Below are positions 41,886-49,406 of a stretch of 64,000 nt of DNA, one piece after another; position 1 is the first letter of the stretch; each line of letters starts with the position of its first letter. Source of the stretch: 2-02-FULL-48-14 sp964356195 (GTDB taxonomy: Bacteria > Patescibacteriota > Gracilibacteria > UBA1369 > 2-02-FULL-48-14); the NCBI GenBank assembly GCA_964356195.1, contig CAYHGP010000002.1, positions 46,863 through 110,862 on the forward strand. The letters run 5' to 3'. The position numbers were made by a program, and so were the translations under genes. Under the pieces are notes generated by a model that was not told where the DNA came from, made no database searches, and saw only the letters and a list, made by a program, of their open reading frames with translations.

Positions 41886-42524
41886 ATGACAGACCTCATC
41901 CAACAACTCAACTGGCGCTACGCCACCAAGGAATTTGATCCCACGAAAAAACTCACCGACGAGCAATGGGCTCAGGTTTTGGAAGCCCTGCGGCTTTCCG
42001 CCTCTTCTTTCGGACTTCAGCCTTACAAATTTGTGGTGGTGGAGAATCCGAAACTTCGTGCGAAACTTCGCGAAGCCTCCTATGGCCAGCCCCAAGTGAC
42101 CGACGCTTCTCATTTTATTGTATTCTGTCGCACTGAAAAAATTGACGAGGCTTACATCGACAAATTTATCGCTCTGAATGCACAGACTCGGGGAGTTGAT
42201 CTTGCCAGTCTCGATGGCTTCAAGAAAATGCTCTACGGATTTAGCGTGGGTATGGATGAAGCCGGATTTGCGGTTTGGGCTGAGAAACAGATTTATCTTG
42301 CGGTTGGAAATTTGCTCACCAGTTGTGCTGTTTTAGGCATTGATGCCACGCCCATGGAGGGTTTGAGCTCTGCACAATATGATGAAATCTTAGGGCTCCC
42401 TGCCCAGGGACTTCACGCTTCCACGGTTGCAGTAGCGGTTGGTATGCGTTCAAGCACCGACTCCTTGGCAGGAATGAAAAAAGTGCGTTTCTCCAAAGAA
42501 GATTTGGTCGTCACTATTAAGTAA
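41886..42524 (+). CDS. NAD(P)H-dependent nitroreductase-family flavoenzyme
   Basis: 212 residues, FMN-binding nitroreductase fold. Diagnostic parts are RYATKEFDPTKKLTDEQW near 11-28, LRLSASSFGLQPYKFVVVENP near 33-55 and the C-terminal YLAVGNLLTSCAVLGIDATPMEG followed by VAVAVGMR. It resembles NfsB-type enzymes that reduce quinones, nitro compounds or flavins; the physiological substrate is unknown. Its stop shares one base with the start of the next gene (TAATG), indicating coupling. Confidence 0.92.
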   Translation: MTDLIQQLNWRYATKEFDPTKKLTDEQWAQVLEALRLSASSFGLQPYKFVVVENPKLRAKLREASYGQPQVTDASHFIVFCRTEKIDEAYIDKFIALNAQTRGVDLASLDGFKKMLYGFSVGMDEAGFAVWAEKQIYLAVGNLLTSCAVLGIDATPMEGLSSAQYDEILGLPAQGLHASTVAVAVGMRSSTDSLAGMKKVRFSKEDLVVTIK

Positions 42525-42790
42525 TGGAAATATTCCTGCTCACACTGGGGATAGTGGCGTTCACTATTTTGGGCCGGGCGGTGTTCGGCTCCATGAAAAA
42601 GCACTATCCCAAACGGCTTTTAAAAGTGCGCATCCACCATGGTTACATGGGTCTGGTGCTCATGGCGATTGGAAGTGGGCTTGGACTTGAGGAGTGGATT
42701 TTTACTCTGGGGGCGGCACTTTTTTTGTCCGACGTTCTTCATCACTTTTTGATTTTGCCCTTATGGGTAGGAAAAACAGAATTTCCATAA
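42524..42790 (+). CDS. Small membrane protein, 88 aa
   Basis: Three hydrophobic segments (about 2-19, 42-58, 60-80) with a basic loop (KKHYPKRLLKVRIHHGYMG) containing several His. The family is not recognised. The start overlaps the nitroreductase stop, so it may be a membrane partner of that flavoenzyme; this is inference from coupling only. Confidence 0.68.
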   Translation: MEIFLLTLGIVAFTILGRAVFGSMKKHYPKRLLKVRIHHGYMGLVLMAIGSGLGLEEWIFTLGAALFLSDVLHHFLILPLWVGKTEFP

Positions 42791-42803
42791 CTTAAGAAAT
42801 CGA

Positions 42804-42831
42804 TTGACTTTTCCTTGGAAAGCTTTAGAAT
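42804..42831 (+). promoter_or_regulatory. Promoter of the RRM gene with long 5' UTR
   Basis: TTGACT (42804-42809), 16 bp, TAGAAT (42826-42831). The start codon is 104 bp further on, leaving an unusually long 5' UTR of about 95 nt containing CGTACG twice (42849 and 42912). Long leaders are common in cold-shock RNA-binding protein genes. Confidence 0.6.
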
Positions 42832-42935
42832 GTGTACATTGTATGTCCGTACGCGTAATGATTTGTTCTTACCAGTCACGGGGTCGACATCACAACAATA
42901 AATCTTTATTCGTACGTTTCTAATGTAACTATACT

Positions 42936-43205
42936 ATGCAAACTAAAAAACTATTTGTCCGCAATCTTCCTTACACCGCAACTGACGACCAACTTCGAGA
43001 CTTGTTCTCCTCATGTGGTACCGTTGAATCTGCTGTTATCATCAAAGACCGCATGAGCGGCCGCAGCAAGGGATTCGGTTTCGTCGAAATGTCAACTTTG
43101 GAAGAAGCTGAAGCAACTCTCAAACTTGAGGGTACTGACATGGGTGGACGCCCAATCTCAGTAAGCGAAGCTCAGCCTCGCGAAGAACGACCTCGTCGTT
43201 TCTAA
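42936..43205 (+). CDS. RNA-binding protein with one RRM domain
   Basis: 89 residues, almost entirely one RNA recognition motif: RNP2 KLFVRNLPY (residues 4-12) and RNP1 KGFGFVEM (about 45-52), followed by a short Arg/Glu tail. Such single-RRM proteins in bacteria resemble the Rbp proteins of cyanobacteria and are often cold-induced RNA chaperones. It has its own promoter, a long 5' UTR and a strong terminator, so it is monocistronic and probably highly expressed. Confidence 0.92.
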   Translation: MQTKKLFVRNLPYTATDDQLRDLFSSCGTVESAVIIKDRMSGRSKGFGFVEMSTLEEAEATLKLEGTDMGGRPISVSEAQPREERPRRF

Positions 43206-43227
43206 TTCTATTTCAAAATAGAATCTT

Positions 43228-43255
43228 AAAGCCCCGCTTCGGTGGGGCTTTTTTG
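43228..43255 (+). terminator. Terminator after the RRM gene
   Basis: Stem AAGCCCC / GGGGCTT with loop GCTTCGGT, then TTTT. A strong intrinsic terminator. Confidence 0.88.
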
Positions 43256-43301
43256 TTGGCTCAGGGCCGTGCTATAGTTGATGTATTCTAACCCCCACGC
43301 C

Positions 43302-43706
43302 ATGCCAGTTGATCTTAACTATATCGCCATTTTGGTCTGTGCCATTGCTGCGATGGTGATCGGTAGCGTTTGGTACTCTCCTTTTTTGTTTGGGAAAATA
43401 TGGATGAAGGAAATGCATATGCGTGAAGAGTTTACGAAAGGGAAAAGTATGGGCGTTACTTATGCGGGGGCTTTTTTGATGGCTTTGCTCACGGCTTTTG
43501 TACTCGCTCTCTATGTGAATAACATGGAGGCTCAAACGGCAGCGGAAGGCGCTGAAGCAGCGCTGTGGCCCTGGCTTGGATTCATCTTACCCGTATTGGC
43601 CAGTGGTGTTTTATGGGAACGCAAATCGTTCAAAGCTTTTGCCATTGCTGCAAGCAACACTCTTCTAACGATGGTGGTTACTGGAGTCATTCTTGCCATT
43701 TGGTGA
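43302..43706 (+). CDS. DUF1761-family membrane protein
   Basis: 134 residues, four predicted helices. The start LNYIAILVCAIAAMVIGSVWYSP and the following FGKIWMKEM are characteristic of DUF1761. An upstream in-frame start at 43278 is rejected because TATAGT (43273-43278) would be its own -10 box; the ATG at 43302 sits 24 bp after it. Function is unknown. The stop overlaps the next gene by TGATG. Confidence 0.82.
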   Translation: MPVDLNYIAILVCAIAAMVIGSVWYSPFLFGKIWMKEMHMREEFTKGKSMGVTYAGAFLMALLTAFVLALYVNNMEAQTAAEGAEAALWPWLGFILPVLASGVLWERKSFKAFAIAASNTLLTMVVTGVILAIW

Positions 43707-44776
43707 TGCGAAAATTTTTACTTTTTTGTGGACTCGTTTTTCTCCTCGGCTGCTCGGCTTCCACTGGAGCTTATGAGGCGATTAAAGCCGGCGGTGAGTG
43801 GTTTTTGAAGAACCAAGATTCATCGTTTTTGTATTACCAATATGAACCGCTCACGGACACTTGGCCGGATTCCCATCATGCCGTGCGGGAGTTTGGCTCT
43901 CTCTGGTCCATCACGCAGTTGGCCGATTTTTTGCAGGACCCTCGCTATGAAGAGTTGGCGTACAAGGGCTGGGATTATTTTAAGCCTTATTTTATGCAGG
44001 ACACGGAAAACAATTTCACAGTGGTGAATATTACTCCGACGGAAGTGAAACTGAGCTACAACGCCTTCGCGATTTTGGTTTTGCTGGAGCTGGAAGATCC
44101 TGATAAAGAGATGCTTTTGGAACAACTCGCCAATGGAATTCTTTACCAGCAAATAAGCACGGGGGAACTCCTCACCCTTTTTTACTCGGATTCGGGGACC
44201 GGCAAAGATTACTACCCCGGCCAAGCCTTGCTCGCGCTGATGTCCCTCTACGAGAGCAATGGGAATGAGAGGTACTTGGCGGCGGTCAAGAAAGCGCTCC
44301 CCCACTACGAGGCTTATTTTGAGGTACATCCAAACACCGCTTTCGTTCCATGGCAGACGCAGGCCTATTACAAATATTATGAAGCCACGGGAAATTCCGA
44401 AGCCGCGGATTTTGTTTTCGCCATGAACGACTTCATGGTGAAACAATTTCAAAAAGATGACACCTGCAGCGAGTTTAACTTTTCCGTTGGTATTGTGGCC
44501 GGCGTTTACGTGGAGGGCATGAACAAAGCGTATGCATTGGCGGATGAGCTGGACGATGCGGCGCGGAAGGAATGTTACGGAGCCTTCATTCAAGCTGGAT
44601 CACGGGAGATTATGGATTTACAGTTTCCTTTGGAGGGTCAAAATCCCGATGAGTTCGGCGAGGCGGCTTACGGAGGATTTTTTGGAACGGAAAGCGATCT
44701 GACCATGCAGGTGGATCGCAATCAGCACGCCGTTATGGCTCTGACGGGAGCGTATGAATTGGGGCTGGTGAAGTGA
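43706..44776 (+). CDS. Lipoprotein with probable alpha/alpha-barrel glycosidase-like fold
   Basis: 356 residues with a lipoprotein signal (MRKFLLFCGLVFLLGCSAS, lipobox Cys16). The rest is a chain of helix pairs with Trp/Tyr-rich turns (GGEWFLKNQDSSFLYYQYEP; YNAFAILVLLELEDPD; PGQALLALMSLYES; VPWQTQAYYKYYEATG; DRNQHAVMALTGAYELG), the pattern of six-hairpin glycosidase or epimerase barrels. Substrate and catalysis are unknown. It is translationally coupled to the DUF1761 gene. Long frames on the opposite strand are shadows. Confidence 0.78.
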   Translation: MRKFLLFCGLVFLLGCSASTGAYEAIKAGGEWFLKNQDSSFLYYQYEPLTDTWPDSHHAVREFGSLWSITQLADFLQDPRYEELAYKGWDYFKPYFMQDTENNFTVVNITPTEVKLSYNAFAILVLLELEDPDKEMLLEQLANGILYQQISTGELLTLFYSDSGTGKDYYPGQALLALMSLYESNGNERYLAAVKKALPHYEAYFEVHPNTAFVPWQTQAYYKYYEATGNSEAADFVFAMNDFMVKQFQKDDTCSEFNFSVGIVAGVYVEGMNKAYALADELDDAARKECYGAFIQAGSREIMDLQFPLEGQNPDEFGEAAYGGFFGTESDLTMQVDRNQHAVMALTGAYELGLVK

Positions 44777-44879
44777 ATAATTAAACCATTAAACCTGAAC
44801 CTTGAAAGTCTATTCAGGGGTACTTGCCAGATTTTTAGAGTAGAATTTGTTTTGTAATTTATTTCTAACCCTCGCCCTT

Positions 44880-45104
44880 ATGATGGATATGAAACCCTGC
44901 GTGGTTCATAAGATCGCTTTTGTACTTCTCGTTATTGGAGGTATCAACTGGGGTCTAGTAGGCTTTTTCGACTGGAACCTCGTTGAGGTGCTGCTCGGGC
45001 AATGGCCTGTCGCCGTAAATATTGTATACGATCTCGTGGGTCTTTCCGCGATCGCTATGCTCTTCTGCTGCCACTGCAAGGCTTGCAAAATGGGTAAAAA
45101 ATAA
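44880..45104 (+). CDS. DUF378-family membrane protein
   Basis: 74 residues, two helices. The signature VLLVIGGINWGLVGFF followed by a second helix VNIVYDLVGLSAIAML is typical of DUF378. The Cys/Lys-rich end CCHCKACKMGKK is an added feature that might bind metal. The ATG at 44880 is preferred to an upstream in-frame start because TAGAAT (44841-44846) lies between. Two terminator hairpins follow. Confidence 0.86.
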   Translation: MMDMKPCVVHKIAFVLLVIGGINWGLVGFFDWNLVEVLLGQWPVAVNIVYDLVGLSAIAMLFCCHCKACKMGKK

Positions 45105-45107
45105 GCG

Positions 45108-45126
45108 CTCCTTCGGGAGGTTTTTT
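45108..45126 (+). terminator. Terminator after the DUF378 gene
   Basis: CTCC-TTCG-GGAG with a stable UUCG loop, then GTTTTTT. A compact intrinsic terminator. Confidence 0.75.
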
Positions 45127-45158
45127 AAAAAGAGGAGCCTGCAGGTTCCTCTTTTTTT
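45127..45158. terminator. Bidirectional terminator
   Basis: A nine-pair stem AGAGGAGCC / GGTTCCTCT (one wobble) with TGCA loop, flanked by A-run and T-run. It can terminate the minus-strand TPM gene and back up the plus-strand terminator. Confidence 0.8.
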
Positions 45159-45160
45159 GA

Positions 45161-46000
45161 TTACCACCTTCCGCTCGCTCCGCCTCCGCCGAAACTTCCA
45201 CCGCCGAATCCGCCAAAGCCGCCGCCCGAACTGCCGCCATGTCCTCCCCCAAAGAAACCTCCTCCACGCGGTGGTTTAATAACTCCGAACAGGAAGGTAG
45301 ATAAAATGAAATCCAATAAAAGTCCGCCCAATGTTCCAATCAAAAAGCCTAAGAGTCCGCCAACGATCAGCAATCCCAAAACAGCGCCAAAAATTCCTCC
45401 CGCCCACCAGTGCTTGGTGCTGGAAAGCCAGCTCAAAAGCAGCCAGAGTCCGATAATGAAAAAAGGAAAGTTGTCGAGAAACCATGAGTAGTCTTCGGCC
45501 GGGACGCTTTCAAAATCGAAAGTCTCCCCTCGGGCCAGTTTGTCTAGAATCTGGATGCTCTCAAGCACTCCCTGGTCGTAATTGCCCTCCTTAAAATAAG
45601 GGATGGCGACTTGATTGATGATGCTGGAGGACTGGGCGTCGGTGATGGCGCCTTCAAGACCATAACCCACTTCAATGCGGGTTTCCTGGTCCTGCGTGAC
45701 CACCAGAAAAACGAGTCCGTTGTTGAAATCTTCCTGGCCCACGCCCCAAGTGCGGCCAAGTTCCAATGTGTATTTTTCAATGGGGTAGTCGTTCAAAGTG
45801 AGGATGGTGACCACCACCATTTGGCTGCTGTTTTCACTTTCCAAAAGCGCGAGCTGAGTTTGAAGAGTGGCTTCCGTTTCTTCGGAAAGCACGTTGGCTT
45901 CATCCAGCACGTAGCCATTGGGAGCTTCGGGAATCGTGGCTTCCGCAAAAGCGAGCGGCACAGCCGCGAAGAGCGCCAGTAGAAAAAGCGGCTTCAGCAT
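45161..46000 (-). CDS. TPM-domain membrane protein (YgcG family)
   Basis: 279 residues: signal peptide (1-19), TPM domain (about 25-150: GYVLDEANVLSEETEATLQTQL, WGVGQEDFNNGLVFLVV, RIEVGYGLEGAITD), two or three membrane helices (about 178-245) and a Gly/Ser/Phe-rich tail (about 248-279). TPM proteins are secreted or membrane-bound and commonly paired with lemA, as here with a 12-bp gap. Their role in envelope or protein-complex maintenance is not firmly known. Confidence 0.9.
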   Translation of the reverse strand: MLKPLFLLALFAAVPLAFAEATIPEAPNGYVLDEANVLSEETEATLQTQLALLESENSSQMVVVTILTLNDYPIEKYTLELGRTWGVGQEDFNNGLVFLVVTQDQETRIEVGYGLEGAITDAQSSSIINQVAIPYFKEGNYDQGVLESIQILDKLARGETFDFESVPAEDYSWFLDNFPFFIIGLWLLLSWLSSTKHWWAGGIFGAVLGLLIVGGLLGFLIGTLGGLLLDFILSTFLFGVIKPPRGGGFFGGGHGGSSGGGFGGFGGGSFGGGGASGRW

Positions 46001-46012
46001 TGGATTCGCCTG

Positions 46013-46618
46013 TTAATTACCGAAATCGAATTCCACGTCGACGGCATCTTCGGAACCTGCTTCGGATTCAAACACCGTGTAAGCCTCAAATCCAAAGAGT
46101 CCGGCCACCAAGTTGGTGGGGATTTTTCGGATGGCTACGTTGTAATTGGTGGCGGCATTGTTGTAATCCATGCGAGAAACGGAAATGCGGTTTTCAGTGC
46201 CTTCCAACTGAGATTGCAAAGTTATGAATCCTTCCGTTGCGGTGAGAGTGGGGTAAGCTTCCACGCTCACGAGGAGGCGAGAAAGAGCGGAATCCAGTTG
46301 AGTGGTTGCGGCAATTTGATCGTCGATGCTGGCGTTGGGGTCGCTTTGAGTGTCGAGCCAGTTGGTGCGTGCTTCCGTCACTTCAAGAAGAGTGCTTTGT
46401 TCAAAATCGGCAGCTCCTTGAACCGTGGACACCAGCTGAGGGATGAGGTCGTAGCGGCGTTGATATTCAACTTCCACCTGAGCCCACGTGCTTTGCACAC
46501 TTCCTTCTTTAGAGATGAGGCCGTTGTAAACAGAAACCATCCAAAGGGCGATGAGAACAAGTACGCCTACAACCCAGAGCCAGGCGGGAATACGTTTGAG
46601 AAATGAGGCTTGTGCCAT
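46013..46618 (-). CDS. lemA: LemA family protein
   Basis: 201 residues: one N-terminal membrane helix (about 11-30), then the long helical LemA domain (VYNGLISKEGSVQSTWAQVEVEYQRRYDLIPQLV, then LESENRI-like QLEGTENRISVSRMDYNNAATNYN). It heads the lemA-TPM operon, a conserved pairing. Function is poorly defined; membrane-associated. Confidence 0.94.
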   Translation of the reverse strand: MAQASFLKRIPAWLWVVGVLVLIALWMVSVYNGLISKEGSVQSTWAQVEVEYQRRYDLIPQLVSTVQGAADFEQSTLLEVTEARTNWLDTQSDPNASIDDQIAATTQLDSALSRLLVSVEAYPTLTATEGFITLQSQLEGTENRISVSRMDYNNAATNYNVAIRKIPTNLVAGLFGFEAYTVFESEAGSEDAVDVEFDFGN

Positions 46619-46771
46619 ACGTGAAAATTAAAGGCTAGTAGACACAGTGTAGCAGAGGTTGTGGCTTGCGCCACGTTCTTGTTTAGCAAACCCTTTGGGT
46701 TCGCCTGGCAAGAAATGCTTGAAAACAAAGGCCAGTGTCTGTACTTTGTGGCTGCGCCGGCGGAGAACATT

Positions 46772-46786
46772 CTGCGCTTCGCGCAG
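46772..46786 (+). repeat. Leader hairpin immediately 5' of tRNA-Ser(TGA)
   Basis: CTGCGC-TTC-GCGCAG followed by TG and the tRNA. Compared with the element before tRNA-Ser(GCT), the fourth stem pair changes from T-A to C-G while the loop and spacing are unchanged. Confidence 0.6.
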
Positions 46787-46788
46787 TG

Positions 46789-46878
46789 GGAGAGATGGCC
46801 GAGTGGTTGAAGGCGGCAGTCTTGAAAACTGTTAGACTCGCAAGGGTCTCGGGGGTTCGAATCCCTCTCTCTCCGCCA
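46789..46878 (+). tRNA. tRNA-Ser (anticodon TGA)
   Basis: 90 nt, class II with a long variable arm. Acceptor GGAGAGA/TCTCTCC, anticodon loop CTTGAAA giving TGA for UCA codons, T-loop GTTCGAATC, discriminator G and encoded CCA at 46876-46878. Its 3' half is overlapped on the opposite strand by the receiver-domain gene. Confidence 0.95.
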
Positions 46879-47254
46879 GTACTTCTTGGATTTTCTCCAG
46901 AATCTCTTCCGGCGTACTATTGCTTTTGTTGATGTAATAGGCTGGGTGCAGGTCCACTATGCTTTGGAGCTTATCGTTGTCTGCATCCAGATTGGTAAAA
47001 ATGAGTACCGGTACTTTCTCCCCCCATTCAGTTTTTCGAATACTTTCTAAGACCTTCATCCCGTCTTTTTTGGGCAGCTCCAAGTCCAAGAGGATCAAGT
47101 CCGGGTGCTTTTCTAAAGCCAAAAGTTCGCCCTCTTCTCCGTCACAGCCTTCTATTACTTCATACCCTGCATTTGCAAACTTAGTTTGATACATTCCTCT
47201 TATAACTGCATCGTCTTCCATGATAAGTAAAGTCTGAACTTTTTCGATTGGCAT
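46832..47254 (-). CDS. Stand-alone receiver-domain response regulator
   Basis: 140 residues, a CheY-like receiver with no output domain: acidic pair MEDDAVIRG (near 12-14), phosphoacceptor Asp in LILLDLELPKKDG, Thr/Ser-position TNLDADN and Lys in YYINKSN. It lies 10 bp downstream of the histidine kinase gene and is its probable partner. The last 14 residues (AEREGFEPPRPLRV) are antisense to tRNA-Ser(TGA), overlapping it by 47 bp; the native stop was apparently lost and the tRNA now supplies the end. Confidence 0.9.
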   Translation of the reverse strand: MPIEKVQTLLIMEDDAVIRGMYQTKFANAGYEVIEGCDGEEGELLALEKHPDLILLDLELPKKDGMKVLESIRKTEWGEKVPVLIFTNLDADNDKLQSIVDLHPAYYINKSNSTPEEILEKIQEVLAEREGFEPPRPLRV

Positions 47255-47264
47255 ATGGAATGGG

Positions 47265-49406
47265 TTAGAGAGATTCTTGATTTTCTTTTAGCATTTTTGA
47301 CGCTAAAGGGGAGTCCGCCTTGAGAACGGCAAAAGCAAAGGTGGAGCCCTGCCCGGTCACTGATTTTTCGATCCATAAATCCCCGCCCATATGCTGAGCC
47401 ATTTGTTTGGCAATATAGAGACCAAGACCGCTCCCTGCGGGTTTTCCTCTTCCCTCACTATTAATTCGCCTGAATTTCTGGAACAGTTTCTTTTGATCTT
47501 CTTCCGAAATTCCATCTCCGGTATCGGTGACGTAAAAAGTGACTTTATTGGAATCCTCGACCCCCTCTAAAGTAATTTTTCCTTTTTGGGTAAACTTTAG
47601 AGAGTTACCAATCAGATTATTAAGGATTTCTTTGAACTTGTCCTGGTCGCAAAAGATGGCCACTTGTGGAACTTTTCCAACAATCAATTTGATTTTCTTT
47701 TGCTGAGCAATGATTTCGAGTAAATTGGTCAAACTTGCTATGGCATCAGTGGGATTGAACCTGGAAAAGCTGAAGATCATGCGTCCTGATTCCAGGCTCG
47801 TGGCATCCAACATATTGTTCACAAGTTTAATTAATTGGCCAGTGACATTGAATATATCCTGTACTTGTCTTTGCAGTTTGGCAGTTATTTTCCCATAATC
47901 GCCACTAAGGATCATGGAGCTGAGACCTTTGATGGCGGTCATCGGCGTCCTAAGCTCGTGAGAGGCAACGGCAAGAAATTCATCTTTCATTTTCTCGAGT
48001 TCTTTTTCCCTGGTCATGTCTACGTCCACTCCGATCACTTTCGTCACCTTTCCATTTTCGTCTTTTAGTGCAAAGGCGCCACTTCTCATGTAGCGGAGGC
48101 CTTGATCCAAATGAATCTCATATTCAAGCCAGGCCATTTCCAGCTCTCCTTTTACTATTTTCTCTTTCAACTCTTTCAGTTTTTCGAAAGAGTCCGGATC
48201 CATCCTTTTCTCACGAATAGCCATGGGGGCCAGAGAGGTGTCTTCTTTCTCCCCAAATACTTCATACATCCAATAGTCCCAAAGGCCAGTCATGGTCACT
48301 GGATCCCATTCCCAAATTCCTATGTTTGCATTTTTGGACACGATATCTCTTTTCTTTTTTTCAAACTCCAAATGTAACTTTGTTTCGTTGACGTCTTCTA
48401 AAAGGTTGAGCATGGCAGACTTGGTGGCTTCCAGCTCTTTCAAATGTTCTTTAGTCTCTTCCGTTTCACCACGCAGGTCTTTCTCCAACTTTTGCTTTTC
48501 CAAAAGCAATTGCGCCTTGTGCCCTTTGACGTATCTGCGAATGGTGTAGATCCAAAGTACTACCAATAGAACCGTTAGTGAGGCTAACAGTACCACCAAG
48601 GCTAGGTATTTATTTATATTAGGATCGTTCAATTTCATCCACTTGTTTATGACAGTAGTTAAGACTGCAGGATCCGCGTCCTTCATCAGTTGATTGAGTA
48701 CACCGAGCAGCTCCGTAGCATTTTCCGGGACTGCAAAACTCAAATGATAAGTGAAATCGACGGTTCCTAAAATCTTCACCCCGGAAAGGCCATCTTTGGT
48801 CACCAAATAGCTGGCTGTGGCGAGATCCATCACTGCCGCATCCACCTCACCAAAAATGAGTTTTGCGAGACTCACTTCGTCGTCACTATAAGGGACAAGT
48901 ACAAAATCTTCATTCGCGACCAAAAAAGACTGCACTCCGTAGCCTTCCCCCACTGCTACTTTTTTCTGACTGAGTTCTGCAATATTTTCGTATTGAGAAT
49001 TTGTTCTCACAAGAATGACCACGGGCACGTCAACGTAGGCATCCGTGAAATTGAGAAACTGGTCTCGCTCTTCCGTTTTTGTTAAGGAGGTGATGACGAA
49101 CTCACCCCCTTGCTTTGCTTTTTCCAGAATAGAAGCCAAATTGCCGGAAGGTAAAAAAACGATTTTTATGTTTGCTTCATCGGCGAGTGACCGGATAAGA
49201 TCCACTGACATCCCACCGGGCTCTCCACTCTCATCATTGAAAATGAACGGAGGATAATTTTCTTCGGGGGCGACTGTGATGGTGTTGTTGTGATCTTGAA
49301 GCCACTGAACATCTTCCGGACTGAATGCGGCAAAGACCTCCGTGGTACTCAAACTCAGTAGGAAAGATAGTCCTAAGAACGCGGCTGTTTTTTTTATAGG
49401 CATCAT
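47265..49406 (-). CDS. Sensor histidine kinase with periplasmic solute-binding domain and PAS
   Basis: 713 residues. A signal peptide (1-26), an SBP_bac_3-type binding domain (about 40-260: ITVAPEENYPPFIF, GGMSVDLIRSLA, DAAVMDLATASYLV), a membrane helix (267-289), a coiled coil (295-350), a PAS/PAC (about 352-470), HisKA with H483 in FLAVASHELRTPMT and HATPase (NLIGNSLKFTQKG, DTGDGISEEDQKKLFQKF, GSGLGLYIAKQM). It probably senses an extracellular amino-acid-like ligand and an internal PAS signal. It overlaps the upstream flavoreductase-PAS gene by ATGA and precedes a receiver gene. Confidence 0.93.
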   Translation of the reverse strand: MMPIKKTAAFLGLSFLLSLSTTEVFAAFSPEDVQWLQDHNNTITVAPEENYPPFIFNDESGEPGGMSVDLIRSLADEANIKIVFLPSGNLASILEKAKQGGEFVITSLTKTEERDQFLNFTDAYVDVPVVILVRTNSQYENIAELSQKKVAVGEGYGVQSFLVANEDFVLVPYSDDEVSLAKLIFGEVDAAVMDLATASYLVTKDGLSGVKILGTVDFTYHLSFAVPENATELLGVLNQLMKDADPAVLTTVINKWMKLNDPNINKYLALVVLLASLTVLLVVLWIYTIRRYVKGHKAQLLLEKQKLEKDLRGETEETKEHLKELEATKSAMLNLLEDVNETKLHLEFEKKKRDIVSKNANIGIWEWDPVTMTGLWDYWMYEVFGEKEDTSLAPMAIREKRMDPDSFEKLKELKEKIVKGELEMAWLEYEIHLDQGLRYMRSGAFALKDENGKVTKVIGVDVDMTREKELEKMKDEFLAVASHELRTPMTAIKGLSSMILSGDYGKITAKLQRQVQDIFNVTGQLIKLVNNMLDATSLESGRMIFSFSRFNPTDAIASLTNLLEIIAQQKKIKLIVGKVPQVAIFCDQDKFKEILNNLIGNSLKFTQKGKITLEGVEDSNKVTFYVTDTGDGISEEDQKKLFQKFRRINSEGRGKPAGSGLGLYIAKQMAQHMGGDLWIEKSVTGQGSTFAFAVLKADSPLASKMLKENQESL

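Noticed and set aside
43820..44593. Minus-strand frame (257 codons) opposite the alpha/alpha-barrel lipoprotein
   Set aside because: No recognisable domain; the plus-strand gene has a lipoprotein signal and coupled start.
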